Below, in pieces: positions 12,601-26,835 of a stretch of 64,000 nucleotides of DNA. The DNA is from Burhinus oedicnemus (taxonomy: Eukaryota > Chordata > Aves > Charadriiformes > Burhinidae). Position 1 is the stretch's first letter. Every line of letters starts with the position of its first letter. The position numbers and the translations under genes are program-made. The stretch spans positions 832,921 to 896,920 of the forward strand of contig VFFE01006813.1 of the NCBI GenBank assembly GCA_008921705.1. The letters are read 5' to 3'. The notes under the pieces are model-generated. The model was not told the DNA's origin and did no database searches. It saw nothing but the letters and a program-made list of their open reading frames with translations.

Positions 12601-14759
12601 TGGTAGATGTGTAAAATTTGGAATCAAATTCCCATGCGTAACTGATGCATGAGCAAGTCAGGGATACAAGTCATTGCAATATATGTGTTCTGCTACAGTT
12701 ATATATACACAGGCCCTTATTTGCACACTTGGTTAGTCTAAAAATCTGTTAACCCTTACTAGTGCGACCTGATTTCAGTCTTTCCACATTCTCCTTATTT
12801 TCAAAAGTATCAAATTACATACCAATGCAGTATTTTGCTGTTGTAGATTTTATTATGTATAAAAATTTTCTGTGTTAAGAATATAATTGAATACCATGTC
12901 AGTACATCTTGTAGTAAATGGAAGCCTGAAGACAGATCTGGATTTTATATTAGTGGTCTACAATATATGTGAAATATGGTGGATGAGGAAATTATCCCTT
13001 GGCATAATCATGGAAACCACCTTGGTTTGTCTCCTAGTAAAAAGCCATTGCAGCTTTGAAGTATAATTAAACTACTGGTATGGTAAGCACCTCAAATTTA
13101 TAATATGATATGAAATGAAGTCATAACTATCATGAACTCCTTGGGGCTCCAGATGTGCAAATACATTGCCCGGCTATCTCCTTTGAGATTTCCTTGTTTA
13201 AGTTGGTAAATTACACTGAAAGGCCTAAATAAGAAAACATCACAGAGCAATTTGCTTTACAGTTTAGATGAGAAAGTTTTGAATAATCTATGTTGTATTT
13301 GGGTTTCTTTGGATAGTTATATATCAGAATATTTTCATATTCTCTGTTAAGGAGTTTAAATACAATCAGTAGAGAATAGCTACAAGCCAAGAGGAGTCTC
13401 ACTGATGATAATGTGTTTTAAGGATTCTTCTTCTTGGAAATATTTAGCATTACCAGAAAGTTTCAGTTGTAGACAGGATTATTGACCTGAATATCAATCC
13501 TTGTGGCTTTGAAATACTACTTTATGCCTACAAGACCCTTCTTTCCTTTCCACCTATGCAAAACACTTCAAAAGGTGGGATAATCCTATTCCTGTAACTC
13601 CTGTGAAACCCTTCTGCTTATCCAGCTCATCCTGTTGTGTCTTGAAAAAATCCTATTTGCAGAGATTTGGTATCACCTCGTGCTCTCTCTTACACACAAG
13701 TTCCACAGAAGATTAAGGTATACGTTTTTGGAAACACGTGGTACAAATGTGTAGCGCAGTAGGTAAATATATCTCAACACATTCAAGAAGATAAAAATTA
13801 CATAGCTGCAAATCTGAGATAAACTGTATAAAATTATTTCTTTATGCTATTGTTAGTGAGGAAGCTGGTAGCTGCATTTAGTTACCTGACACTTCCCAAA
13901 TAGGCAGAGTTTTTTGAGGCGCTCTTGCTTTGCAATACTTGCAAACAGGTGTTTGCTATTTCTCATCAGTCAAGAAATTCCTTAAACTACACAAATGCCT
14001 TTTCATTGTTTCAGACAGTTATTTTCAGAGCAGAAGCTATTGTTTGGGGAATAGAAAAGGAATTACTGCTCACAAATTTAAGTCTACAAACCTCAGAAAA
14101 TACAGGACTTAATATTGACAATTGGTTAGCTCGATGGTTTTGCACAGAAGTTATACTTTATGGGTATTTTCAGAAGTGACAAGGAGCATACTGTGTATAT
14201 GTATACTCCTAGCATACTGTGTATAGTGATATACTTGACAACTGTGACTTTTCGTTATGTTTGCCATTTCTGTTACTACCACTACTACCTATTTTTCAAT
14301 GATGTATCTTCTCCACTTGGGCTGATTAAATTGACTGGCAGGATTTGGGGGTCAGAATTCTCAGGAAGGATTGCTTACACCCATTTTCAGGGTAGATGAA
14401 ATACCCAGCCTTAGCTTAACAAAGGGAAACACCGCAAGGAGTTTCCAGTGACTGTATTAATAACTTTCATGCTTAGTGGAGTAAAAAATAGTGCACTTGT
14501 TTGTGTGTGTAGCTTTAGGATACTGTGTTTTAAAAGATTGCTTTCTGAACCTTGTCCCTGAGTTTTCATAGGCCAAGTTGGAGAATGTTTTCTGGCTGTG
14601 GATCCATTATCTAAGATATTTCCTGGATTTGTGCCATAAACTATAGAACTGAATACTATTTTTAAATGTAATTTTTATCTTTCAGAGCCAGCATTTCGAA
14701 AGTGTGCATGTATAAGTGTACATAAGCATGTTTTGTATGCCTGCTTTCGAAAATCTGGT

Positions 14760-15100
14760 TCATATTCTTTGTTTTTCTGATGAGATTTTTTGATGCTGTT
14801 GTATTGTTTTATGTTATTCACCATATGGTTTTAATAAAACTCTTTGTTCATGATGAGTCATAATGAAATCAGGATTAATATTTTGGCAGTGACACATTAA
14901 ATGCTAAAAACTACGGACTTCAGTGTGCTTTTGTGAGATTTTAATCAATACCAGAGGAATTCGCAAATCACGCTGCATTTACAGTGCTTTTCATTGCACC
15001 CTCTAAGAATGCCAAGTTTCATTACAGCATTGATGAATGTGGCCATGAATTTATAGTAATTTAATGCAAATAAAGTACAATTGTTGTTTTGGCATCATAA
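14760..15100. promoter_or_regulatory. Candidate conserved non-coding element
   Basis: This stretch is rich in words typical of vertebrate developmental enhancers: an AP-1 site TGAGTCA (14854-14860), TAAT-core homeodomain sites, and a perfect octamer ATGCAAAT (15064-15071) next to AATTTAATG. It is unique sequence with no repeat signature or open frame. The call is a pattern judgement; nothing in a single sequence proves conservation. Confidence 0.3.
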
Positions 15101-18100
15101 AAAAGGATTTAAATAATGAAAATATTTAGCTTAAAAAATTATATGACCAGTGGACACATAGAGATACACAGTATTAATTTTACTTTAGGCTTAGAATCCT
15201 GTTTCTTGTCCTATAAATAAATATTATAATCAGGAGTTCTTAAATGCAAAAGCATTTGCAGAATAGATTTTCACATCTCAACAAAAAATTTGATGGGATT
15301 TTCTTCCCCTGTTGGTCAGGATTGCTGTCTACAAAAGTGTACCATTAAATTCTGATCATGTCAATCATATGTCAGTTTTTTTAAAAGCATGACTTCATCT
15401 TCTCATTTACAGGAATTGCAATGAAATCACCACAGTAAGTAAGTAAGACTTATCTATCAGATGGTACTTCTCTTTTTTCACTATCAATTAAATACAAAAG
15501 TAACTTATTATGCAGAAATTATACCGGTAGCAACATGAGTATAGAGCAGTATTTTGAATTATTTATCCTGGCAGCATGCCAGACTGATGGTGTAATTCCT
15601 CCAACCAATATATTTTTTAAGCTAAAGAAATACATAAACCCCAAGTCAGTTTTTCCAGTAACTCTTTCACTTCTTGTATGTTACTCGCGTGTTTCTTCAG
15701 TTCAGCATTAATTTGAGAGTTCACTTTCCAGGAAGTTTTGTCATGTCATTATTCCAGCGAGACATATTATAGTAGTAATAACAAAACCAAATCAGGCTTT
15801 GGTCATGCAAACCCTGAGACTTATTTGTACCATGGCGGGGGGAGGATTATAGCAATAAAACACTGAAGACCATTTCCTTCAAAAAGCAAAAATGTTCATG
15901 TTTTCTCTTCTCCATGATAAAGCTGAGATTTTATTGTTTCTTCTCTTCTGCATGATAGTTAGAAAGCAGATTTTTCCAATATAGTTTTCCTTATAAAATG
16001 GCAGCTACTTTTATTGATTATCCTGAGCATGCCTGCTTTCTTTCTTCTCTACTTTACCTTTGAATAGTAAAAGAAATGTTTGTGCCTCATAGGTTCCTCC
16101 TTTTTTCACCTCAATAAGCATTCATCTGGGTGAAGATAAAGGGACAAGGTAGACTTAAAAAAATCCATATTTGTTGACTGTTCACATTGTTTTGATGTCT
16201 TTGTAGCACCATACATTTTTTCTGTGAATCACATTTAAAACTTACAGCTCATGAGTCGTTATAAAAATATCATATGTTTGTCATGGAAACATTATTATGT
16301 TATATATTAACAGTAAGTGAAATTCTTCGTGAAGTAGCACAGGTGCTATCCGTGTGTATCATGTCAGACCTTTGTATATGCGGAGATTCATTAGAAGCGC
16401 TCTAACATGTGCGTGACTCATCACAGTCCTTCCATTGATTTTGAAGAGCTTTGGTTGATATTCTACATATGACTGAGTCTTATAAAGCAAAATTTCAGCA
16501 TTTCAATATACTTTGTTCTATGTGTAGAGAGCTGTATTGTATTTTTCTTAGAGCAAAAGGTCTTCTTACAATGGTAACGCAAAGCATCCGCACAGGTATG
16601 TATATATTGAGAAATGTCCAGTAAAAGGCCTAATGTAGAACTGGAATTTCAACTCAGAAATAAAATACAAAGAAATAAAAGCTCCGAAAGTTTTGTTCTG
16701 AAGTCAAATCCAGAACAAGTGTGTAAGAGTGCTGAGGAGCAGAACATCATAAATTGGAATCAAAACATGAATTTGTGATGAGGCAATATTGGAAAAATAT
16801 AACAGATATCTGTAACACAAAAATTAAAAACAAGATGTCCATCACCCATCTGTTCTCCCTTACTTAATATTTTTCTCTTCAATGACTGTAAAAGTCCTCC
16901 AGTCTTTCGACTATGTGACACATTATTATTTTTTAAGTCAGTACTTAGAATGTTACAGAGAATGATTCAATACTAAGTCCAATATGTAACTGAAGGTGGC
17001 CAGTCAAGCATGTAGGAGGAGTACCACCAGATATTTTACATAAACTTTCCACAGCGTACAATGAAATGTTGCACCAGACCAAGTTGCTTTGGTGTGCTCT
17101 GACCTGTGCTCTGATCTGCACAAAAGCACTGATGCAGGAATATCAACTTGTGAACTTCTGCTTTCCTTCCAGTTATTTTTATCTTCTATATTAAAGGTAC
17201 ATTTCATTATAATGTATTTCCACCGCAGTGCAAAGCGTAGTAGAGGAAGTACAAAATTAACACTTAGTTTATATCTCCAGGTTCACGATCTGCCAGGACA
17301 CTACCTAGTCTGCTTTAACAGCAATGGATGGAATATGAATCTGGGGAAAAACTTACTTTTGAAATATGCGAATATTTATCTTTTAGCAAAGTTGTCTGGC
17401 GATTTGTTACTTGAATTGATTTGCTGAAAATGCAAGTCCGAAAGATCAAACAACCCATAGCTGGCTTACCATACACCAACGGCAACTTGAATTTCCTGTG
17501 TTGTTACTGCTATAAGAGTATACACGCAGAATCTGTGCGTGTGTTTATGTATGTGTTTATCAATGGAAAAAAATAGTGAGGCTGTTTCTCCCAGATTAAT
17601 CAAGTTCCTTCAGTCGTCTTTATCTACTACCAGGTAGAGTTATAGGACAAAAGCCTACTTCTTTAAAAATACTTTGCATGCTCTCTTCAGACAGGATAGC
17701 TGGCTGCTATGAATAAGATTAATGACACAAAATTTTTGCGTTGGTAGCAATAGATTTTGAATACTCTATTAATGTACTGTTCCATATTCATGTGTTTTTG
17801 CAGTAATGTCTATGTTGTGTTGGTTAAAAACAAAAGCAAAACAATTTTTTCATCAGCATTGGAATTAATGAAGCCTAGTTTGTAATGACATTGTGTCCCA
17901 AGTCACTCTACTGTAACAACCCACATCTCTTCACAATGCTTCCAGTTCCATCCCACATTTCCCTGCTCCTCAGCACGTACTCAGTGTTCCTTCCCATTTC
18001 CTTGTTCTCTGTACCATGAGAGGCAGCATGTGCTGTGACTGATGCTAAATATTATGTGCTGGTATAGACGTGGTGACTGGGTAACCACAAACCAAAATAA

Positions 18101-18889
18101 GGGCCCTTAAGTGGAGAGAAATGAGCAAAGATGATCTGCCCCCTTAGGACAGACTCCGTTTCAGTTTCTCACCTTTGCTGAGTTCTTTAAGTTCATGAAG
18201 GTTGTAGGAATTTACTTGTTCTTGAGACATCTTTCTGATTGTCAGGTATCACTGAAATTAGTGAAAACTGGATTAAATTGGATTGAACCAGGCTAAAACA
18301 CCATAAGATCTCGAATCTGCTAGATCTACAGAAAGCATGGCCTCTCATTCCCAGGTTCACTGTGTGTTCAAACAGTCTTTCACAGAGTGTGTGTTTGTGT
18401 TGTTATAAAGTCATGCTAAAGGCAGGTTGGTCTGATGGCAAGTTTAGTGCTTACATGTCAACTTTTGTTTCTGATCTGGTGTCAAAATAGATTCTGGGGA
18501 AAATTTTTATTCCTTGTGGTGGGGGAAGAGGGAGAGTTAGATTTTACCATTTCCTCTGACCCACTGTGGGACTCTGCGCAACTCAGTTTGTTGTAAGGAA
18601 GCAAAATGAAGAGTTGTAAACAGGATGAAATCAAAACTGTTTTCGAAGCGTAATTGACTCATGGAAATGCTATTTCACTTTCCTCTTAGTTCCTTCATGC
18701 ACTCTTCTGAGAGTCTCTGTGCGGGTTAAATGTTTACAGGTAAGACCCCAAGGGCAAAAGAGTCAATCGGAACATAACATGTTCTGTGCAGAGATCTCAT
18801 TGCGCTGCACCACCATAACATTTAGATAGAAAGGCAAGTTGAAATTCACTGTCGCAGAGCAAGAAGGAAATCAAATTAAACATAAGGCC

Positions 18890-19070
18890 AATTCTGAGAT
18901 CAAAGCTGCTTGAGAAGCATGGACCAAAAGCAACAAGGTCATAAATTTAAAATGGGTTAAAAAGTCTTCCACCATGCCAAGCCTGATGATACTGTGGCAA
19001 TGACCTGGCTCCTTAATTAACACGATTGCTAATTAATCCTGCAGACCTTTGGCTTCCAAGGATTCCAAAG
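18890..19070. promoter_or_regulatory. Candidate conserved non-coding element
   Basis: The core CTTAATTAACACGATTGC (19012-19029) is followed by TAATTAATCC (19030-19039). Together they pack two TAATTA homeodomain sites and a bicoid-type TAATCC within about 30 bp, after a stretch with an AAGGTCA nuclear-receptor half-site (18936-18942). It is unique and non-coding in all frames. The inference rests only on motif density. Confidence 0.3.
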
Positions 19071-22000
19071 AGAAAATCACTATATGTTGCCCATTTTTTC
19101 TCCTTTAGATGAAGATCCACCATTGCAGTTCAGACACATTTTTTTTTCTTTGCAGTTTAAATTAACAGCTTCCAGGCTATTGTAAATTATTCTTCTTCTG
19201 TAATTTTTTCTTGCCTGTAAATATTTGAGTTGATAAAGCAAGACACATTCACTATTTGTGTGTTGTTCTGTTGCCTGGGATATGATATATGCTTTACATT
19301 GTGTCCAATGGGAATATGTTCAAATGCATTTACTGAAAAATATGTACATTATTTTTTTCCTCATTGTGCCAGTTACCTTAAAACCCTCTTCCTACTCCAA
19401 AGCAAAATCATCCATAGAAAAGTGTCTTTTCTCTGTTCATTTCCATGTGATGATTGGAGGTGATATTCCCAGGAAAACATTTTTCTCTCATATTTCCATA
19501 TGTGTGAGAATCTTGGCTCCCGTGTTGTGCATAGTCTGAAACCTTTTGATCGTTCATCAGGCTGTTCCCTTTACCACTTTCATAAGCATTCCTCTTCCAT
19601 TGCATTTGCAGGCAATCCTACTTATATCAGTAATCCTTATCTTTTGAGGAGATGGGATTTGTAGGTGAAAAAGTTGCTTTCCATTACTTTGCTGGTATGA
19701 ATGGTGACAGTCAGTTTAAATACTCATTAGCTGAAGAAATAAAGTAGATTTCAGTAAGTATTTAAAAAGTACCAACTGTGGAAAAAAGTGGAAATAGTGC
19801 CTTGTGAGTGAAAATTTGCACATGCAATGTAATTTTTTTACTTTTGCTTTAGTTTTCCTTTGTGGTTTTGGGAGTAGCAAATGGAGGAAAGGATTCTGTA
19901 CAGATGCTTGCTACTCCTGCCCTAATCCTTGGGTTTGGGGTGACAGTATGTTTTGGTTACAAAACCAAATCTTAAATCCTGTTGTTTGAACCACCTGAAG
20001 TAAGGAGGAAGCAAGCCATCATGAAGGAAATGGAGAAAACAGATCAGGTACATTGTTTTGGTTTTGATATCTCTTTTCTGGTTTGTTTTGGGTTTTTTTT
20101 AATTTCAGCTCTCTGAAAGCTTGGAGACTTGGTGAGTAAGCTTATGTGATGCTGGTCGCAGTCACTACAATGTGCTTTATATCTTAGGGTATGATCCTAT
20201 TCCTCTTCTAGTCAAGGTAAATCCTACTGATTTACAAGGGAGCTGAAACTGACTTTGCTACACAGCAGATTCTAGCGCTTTCAGCTCCACTCCAGGTGTC
20301 TGTGGCACTGTTCAGGGATATTTTTTCGCCTTTTTTCCTTTTTAAAATCTAATCTCTGATTATTGTGGTCTTTTAGTAGTATCAAACCTACAGATGTGTA
20401 AAATGTTTGGCTTTATGGGTCCATTTATTTCCTGTGTTGCGTTACTGCTCCTGCTGTAACCATTTCTTCTGGAACCCAAGCTGAAAAATTCATTTGTATT
20501 AATACGTCTTTAAAGTTCCCTATGGCTCCTGCTACGTGACTGGCTCTGTCTGAGGCTTAGTGACTGCAATCATCGTATATAGCAGTGGTTTCTTGTCCAG
20601 ATTTGGTTGGCTCCACTGAGGTAGTGCAGGGTCCTGTTTTTAAGAGTATTTGTTATGGAGAAATACTTCTGATCTATCTTTGGGGGGCTTGGTTGGAAAT
20701 CTTCAATGACTTATATATCCTTACATTCTACTGAAGTTTTGTTCTGTGTGGCAACAATAAGGCAAGTCCACATGGCCCTTTTGGCCATTCAGGTGATTGA
20801 TAATGCTGGGAACTGAGGCACAGGGATATGTGGAATGGCCTTCCATGTCTAATTCCACTGCCCTTCCCAGTGCAGCTCCCGCTTTACAAGATGGGATGAA
20901 GCTGCAGATATGGGGTGGAGGTTACCTTTGTTAAGTACTTGATTCACAAGGACTCATTGCATAAAAGAATGTGTAGTCTGTTTCAAATGGAGATTTTAAT
21001 AATTTACTGAGATTTTGTTCACTACTTGTAGATATATATTCCTTCAGTATTGCTGCACTGGTGGCCCTTTTTACCAGGAATCATACTTTCCAACCGTGCA
21101 GTTTTATTTAACATTCTGTAAAGCATATTTTATTTATATTAGCAGCTTTGTTTGTGCAAGTCAATTTTCATCCATATTTTTGTAAGTGTTAACATTTCTT
21201 CATAGCATAATCTTACTCTTATGTTGATATACACTGTTTTTTTAACTGTGTGAATGTGGACTCATCATAATTTTCATCTCCTTACAAAATAGCTAGAATC
21301 CGATGACAAATATTCGGAATAGGTAGGCATATATTATTACCATTTGTGCAAGCAGGAAAACTAAGCGTCTTGCTTTTATAGTCACATCTTGATGGAGCAA
21401 CAGCTGCCATCACTAGACACAAGTTAATTTGGATCCTTCCTTTGTAATGGGCCAATCAGTCAGCACACTGTTGTCATCCATTCCACCTTGAAACAGTTTA
21501 TTTTCTGGTTTAAATCCAATTATTTGGAATTATTTTGAACAGAACTCCCTAAAAAGGAAAACAGTTTATATCAATTAGTAGAAGCAAACATATGTTCTGT
21601 AGCTTTGCAAAGATCCTATTTAGAATTCTCAAGCAAAGTTAGGGCATGTACATATTTTAAAATAAAACATAGTATGTCGCATATGACTGTGACAGAAGGG
21701 GAGCTGAAATGCAATAATGTTATGAATGCCACAGGTGAGTCTGTGTAAAAATGTAGAAATATTGGTATGTCACCTAGTTATTGAGAGAGACTCTGTGACA
21801 GACTTGCACAACATGTGCTTTGCGGGACAATTTCTTTGGCATACCAGCAGTTAAGAGGCAGCTTGCCACAGCAAAACGTCTGACTGACCACAACATACGT
21901 TCATGCTGGTTGGCTGGGTGGCCAAGCAGCCAAGACGTACATTCACTCTAACAGAACAGCTGCCTAATGGGAGCGATGACCTCTGAGCGAGCCAAGCAGC

Positions 22001-22082
22001 CTGTACTGCCTCTTGAGGTGCACCATGTGTGTCAAAGTACATGGAGTCATCTAGTATACAGTAGGTCTTTTGCTGCATTTTG

Positions 22083-22390
22083 GGACACTGAGCAGCAAAA
22101 GGTAATTGGAAAGAGGAGGCAGGTGAAAAGGGATTGACAGGGAGGTATTGCAAAAAAGGGAAAAGACAGAACAGTCCAGTCTTTGCTGTTGTAAAAGGGA
22201 GAGGGTAGGGGTATGAGTGGGTTGTAAGACATTTCAGGATTGGTTGGCTGTGTCTGGGAAAAGAGAAGGGGCAGACGTTGTAGGAGAGGAGGGAAGAGAA
22301 TATGGAAGAGAGCTGGAAGATGACGGAGGTGAGGAAGCAGGGAGCATGAGATGCTTGACAGCAACCGCGGTAGAAGTATGGAGCCAGGGT
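22083..22390 (+). repeat. Purine-rich tract (G+A biased, low complexity)
   Basis: Over about 300 bp the + strand is strongly biased to A and G, with runs such as GGAAAGAGGAGGCAGG and GGAGAGGAGGGAAGAG. The minus strand therefore shows a long but meaningless Pro/Leu/Ser/Phe-rich open frame. The tract is not a tandem repeat with a clear unit. It may adopt H-DNA locally, or it may be a decayed GA-rich microsatellite. I see no gene in it. Confidence 0.6.
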
Positions 22391-25300
22391 CTGTGACAGA
22401 AATTAATGGATGGAATGTCACTACTTTAAACCTTACATTGGATTCATGAAGAAAAACCCCTGGGAGGTAAAAATGGCTTGCCGGGTAAAGCAGTCATATA
22501 TGTGTGTGTTTTTTGACGCCTTTGGCCAGGAAGCAAGAGATTATAAGGATGTAAGATAATTAGTCTTCTTAAGAAGAAAAATAGTTGTCAAATGTCAGGG
22601 GGTGTCATGGGCATCTCTTGCAGGGTACCATTCATGGAAGATAGTCTGTGGAAGTTTCTGTGGGAATTGGTTATCCCAGTATGTTGGTATTGGTAAGCAT
22701 AAGAGGAAAGCTAGCTGTGTCTAACATTTTTCACTATTTGTAAGAGATATTTGCTTTCTACTAATTAATAATTTGTTGCTTGAGTGAAGGGCTCTTCTAT
22801 TAACAAAATTGTTTTTGTGGAGGAAAGTACAGGTGCATATCAGACTAACTGATATAACATGGTTGATACACTGCGACCCTCAGCCTAATCTGAGACAAGG
22901 GAAATTTCATGATTAACTAATCTTCTCCCAAATGGGAGGAGGCCTAACGTGGTTGAAGAAACTTGAAGTTAGAGTTTCCTGAGTAATTACGATGGTCTTT
23001 AGCTGAGATATGAATTAGATCATTCAATCATCATGAAAGCACTGTTTTCAACATCCCATAGTTCTCAACAGATGGAGATATATTTCAAACTGTATATACA
23101 TTTGAATGAGACAAAGCAAACATACACATAAGTAAAAATAGACTAGGACCCAAAGTGCATTTGCTATTTCTCTTTAAAATTGAAATACTACTTGACAGCT
23201 ACTGAACATCTTGTCCTCTTTGAAGCATTTGTTTTCTCTTTCATAAAGCTAATTTGGTCACGCTTCAAAAAATGTTACTATGTTGTGATCGAAGTTCTTG
23301 TTTAATGCATAAATCTCACCCACGGGGTCTCAGAGTAGAGAAATTAGAGTTACAAACTATAAAGATGTTGAAATTTTGCATTAAAGAGGTTTAATTATTA
23401 TTTCTGTACTGTAGGCCAGAGAGGCTCATGTTGTTTTCTTATCTGGCATCAAGAAATGCCAGTCTGGGAATGGACATCTGAATGTGAACTGACTTTCATA
23501 AGCCTCCAGGAGTATGAATGCGTCATGTGTTACACTTGACAGTCCTGAAACACTCAAACGTTTTCACAATTTCTTCCAGACTTCATGAAAAAGATTCTAA
23601 GGAGTGTAATAAACTAGAGTAGGTATATTTTTAAACTGAGCTGTCTCTAAGATAATCATAACATATATGGCTAGTGCACCACTGTTACACACAAAATATG
23701 GATACACATGTATAGACATGACTTTCACTTGCTGCAACTAAAGACTGTAGAGAGACTTAGTTCCTTTCTAAAGTACTTAAAGGTCTACAAGTGAAAACAG
23801 TGTATAAGAGCTAGGTATTATTATCTTCTATTACTTTGTTCAAAAGACTGCCAAGGGCACCTAGGGTGTTGAATGGTGTTCTTGTATTAGAGACTAGTAA
23901 AAACGCAAATAAATAACTAAAGCACTTTTTATGGGTTTAATTACTTTTAGACATTTGAACAATATAATTCCTAATGGAAATGTTGATGAACCTCTATTTT
24001 ATCACCATTTGTTACTCTGTAGAGAGTCTTAAATAGTGGGGGATTTATAAATTTTTAATTAGATTTTGATAATTCATCTTGGGGTACATGCGCATTCAGG
24101 AAATCTGAAACTTGAAAGAGCATAGCTAATCAGATGGATAACTCTCATCACTCCTCTAGCTTCAGCTGCATGTGCAGCATGCAGTTTCACGAATGTTTGA
24201 TCGCAGTAATTGATATTCAGAAGTGTTTGTGCAGTTTTTAAGTATGGCTATATTTATGGTTGGCCAAGTTTTTAGGTTATGCTAGGTTGCACGATTTTGG
24301 CTCAGTTTTTTAAAATCTGGCGAATACGTGCAGAAAAGTACAATTCTAAGTTTTATGTACATTCTCCATGACTGTGGGTGAAACTAAATATGAGAATGCA
24401 AATGTACCTGATTAGTTGATTGCAGTTGAATGTACAAGGTACCTGTGCATGGTTATTGAAAGTATTTGCATAAGACGTACATCCAGAAGTAAAATAGTTA
24501 CTAAAATTGAAAGTCTCACAGCTCATCGACACATACAGTTTAGGAATACAAGAGAGAACAGTTTTGGAATTGTAGTCTTATAAACTACATTTCTTGAATG
24601 TGCAATTATCATTTAGAAGGGCCTTCCATCAGAAGGTTGTTTCGGCACTGAGGTAAAGATGTTGTGTATCCTGAAAGCATACAAATGAATTGTTCCGTAG
24701 TTGTGGAAATAGCTCGTTGCTTAGCTTGAAAGCAGGAACAATACAGGCTAGAATGCTATAAAATTGTAATGAATCCTGTCTAATATTAATCTATCTTCAT
24801 GACAATAGCTGCAAACTTTGCAATACTTCAGCTGGCCTATAATGAATATGTTATATTGCTGTGCTAACAAGCTGCTTCTATGTTTTTGTGGATTTCAAAA
24901 CACTATTGAGGGCATGGAAGCTGTTAGTTCCGTTCTATCTGACTAGGCATGAGAATAAGACTGGATATGACTGAAATCCTGTGCAATAAGTAGTTCAGCT
25001 TAGATTTATAGGAAGCTAGATTGCTTTTTTGAACACTGTTTTCCATTCTGAAATGGGTGATAATTAATGACATAACTGAAAACATTAGCCAAATCAAGAT
25101 TTTAATTTTAACATGAATGGCACAGTATTAAATGGTTTAGAATTAACCAACTATGGACCATGTGTTCTTCACTCCAAATTATGATAGTTGCTTTAAAATG
25201 AGCAATCCACTTACTGTTAATGCAACAGGGCCAATTTTATCCATCATGGAACACCCAAGAGAAGCCTGTTGGATTTACATCAGACCCTGATTTTAAATTG

Positions 25301-26714
25301 TGGCCTTTTTGTTTTGAAAAACAGTTTCATATTGCGTTCTCCTTCCTGGAGACAGCTGTATAGTTTTGGAGTATTATACAACTACACTAAAGCCATGACA
25401 GCCAATGTCTGATCCTGTTCCAGAGATTCATGCTTGCCAGCCTAAGAAGAACATGGTCAATTATTTTCCTTTTAATCCCACTGGATTTCCCCAAAGAGTT
25501 ACTTCATTGCCTGGCATGTCAGGATTTTGTAAATCTACTGCTGCTATTTCAGTCCTAGTGTTCAAGTGGAGTGGGAAAGCAAGGCTTGAAAGCCTTGTCT
25601 CCAGAGCTGCATGGAATGTATATGTCAATGCTTAAAAAACATATTCGAACATTCAACCGAGCCTAGTAAATTAGTTATATTAAAGTACAAAGAAAAATAT
25701 AGCCAAAAATATGCTTTTTCATTAAGTTTCATTAATTTATTACATGCTTTTCCTGGACTGTCATTGCTAGGTTTGAAATATGTCATCACAAGGGCAAATC
25801 TGTAAATGGTACATATAACATATACTGCATATCCATATGAACTCAGTCACTCACAAAAAAAAATTAGTCTACAGTGTATTCACTATGTAACATTGGCTAT
25901 GGTTCAGTTATATAAGAGAAGTTTTTAAAGCTTTCTGGAAAAAATAAATTCTGCATCAGTGAAAGGTTCCTCAATGATCTTTTTATTTTGAGCTTTTGAG
26001 CAAAACCATCACCACTGTTCTTATGCACCATTATAAGTATTTTGCATGAAATCTGACTTCCAAAGTGCAGCCTGGAACACCAGCTCTGGTGGAGGCTTAT
26101 GAAAATCCTCTTACTTTGATACCTAAATAAATAAGATTACTGTATGTGTGAGCACAGTACACTGTGGTTACAAACACAGGACACCCCCAAGTGTCTTAGA
26201 GTAGATTCAGATGATCCATTCCCTCTTTGGACATTCTGATAAATTGGAAATTCAACAAAAAGAAAGAAAGTGTAGAAAGAAAAAATAACCACAGTTATCT
26301 CTTAAGAAAAAAACGTCTATTTAACCACTTCATGGTAAAGCTGTGTCAGGTTCAATACACAGTTACAACTGAGAGAGGGATCTGACTATTCAACACTAAT
26401 TCTAGCAACTTCTTTCATGTATATTTTGTATAAAGCTAGTCCTCTCTTGCTTTAATAGGTAATGAAGACTGCACTAAAACTCAGAAGAGCTTGTGAAATA
26501 GTAATGGTTTTGTTTCTAATCTTCCTGCCTCATTTTCACTAGCATGGCCATCTATGTTTTGTAGGGCTCAAAAAAGATGTTCTTGATTTTTGAGATGAAC
26601 AGATTTAGGCCTGCAGCCACCAATACAAGGCAACTCATGAATATACTATTATGTTGCATTGCAGTCTTTGAATTGCATTAATGTCTTTCAGTTTGGAATT
26701 TTGGCTGACTGCTG
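22391..26714. other. Unique AT-rich non-coding sequence
   Basis: I see no supported exon, repeat or regulatory motif. A frame at about 25405-25635 is open for 76 codons, but it lacks splice signals and any protein-like pattern. Confidence 0.55.
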
Positions 26715-26835
26715 ACACTTCACAAGCTCTGGGTGAGGTAGATAATCATTATCCTCATGTTACAGGTGGAAAAACTGAAGCACAGAGGAAAGAAACACAT
26801 GCCAATGAGAGAGGTTAAGTCCAGATCTTAGAAAT
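26715..26835 (-). mobile_element. MIR-like SINE relic
   Basis: Read on the minus strand, the segment follows the MIR core consensus: 'CTTAACCTCTCT' (26808-26819), then after a diverged insert 'CCTCTGTGCTTCAGTTTTTC' (26768-26787), 'ACCTGTAACATGAGGATAAT' (near 26746-26766) and 'CTACCTCACCCAGAG'. These correspond to the consensus blocks TTAACCTCTCT, TGTGCCTCAGTTTCCTCATC, TGTAAAATGGGGATAAT and CTACCTCA. MIRs spread in early amniotes and persist as degraded copies in birds. The tRNA-like head and the 3' tail are not recognisable, so this is a central fragment. Confidence 0.7.

Larger units (their letters stand above)
9698..22082. other. Unique AT-rich non-coding sequence
   Basis: I find no exon that I can support and no recognisable young repeat over about 12 kb. 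Two stretches (about 14760-15100 and 18890-19070) read like conserved non-coding elements and are listed separately. A CCAAT motif in good context (GGGCCAATCAG) occurs at 21448-21458, but with no other promoter signal around it. Confidence 0.55.

Noticed and set aside
14185..14226. Short direct repeat AGCATACTGTGTATA
   Set aside because: Two short copies in TA-rich sequence; likely slippage and without wider structure.
22047..22421. 124-codon minus-strand open frame
   Set aside because: It is the complement of the purine-rich tract. The product is a low-complexity Pro/Leu/Ser/Phe string with no splice or start context.
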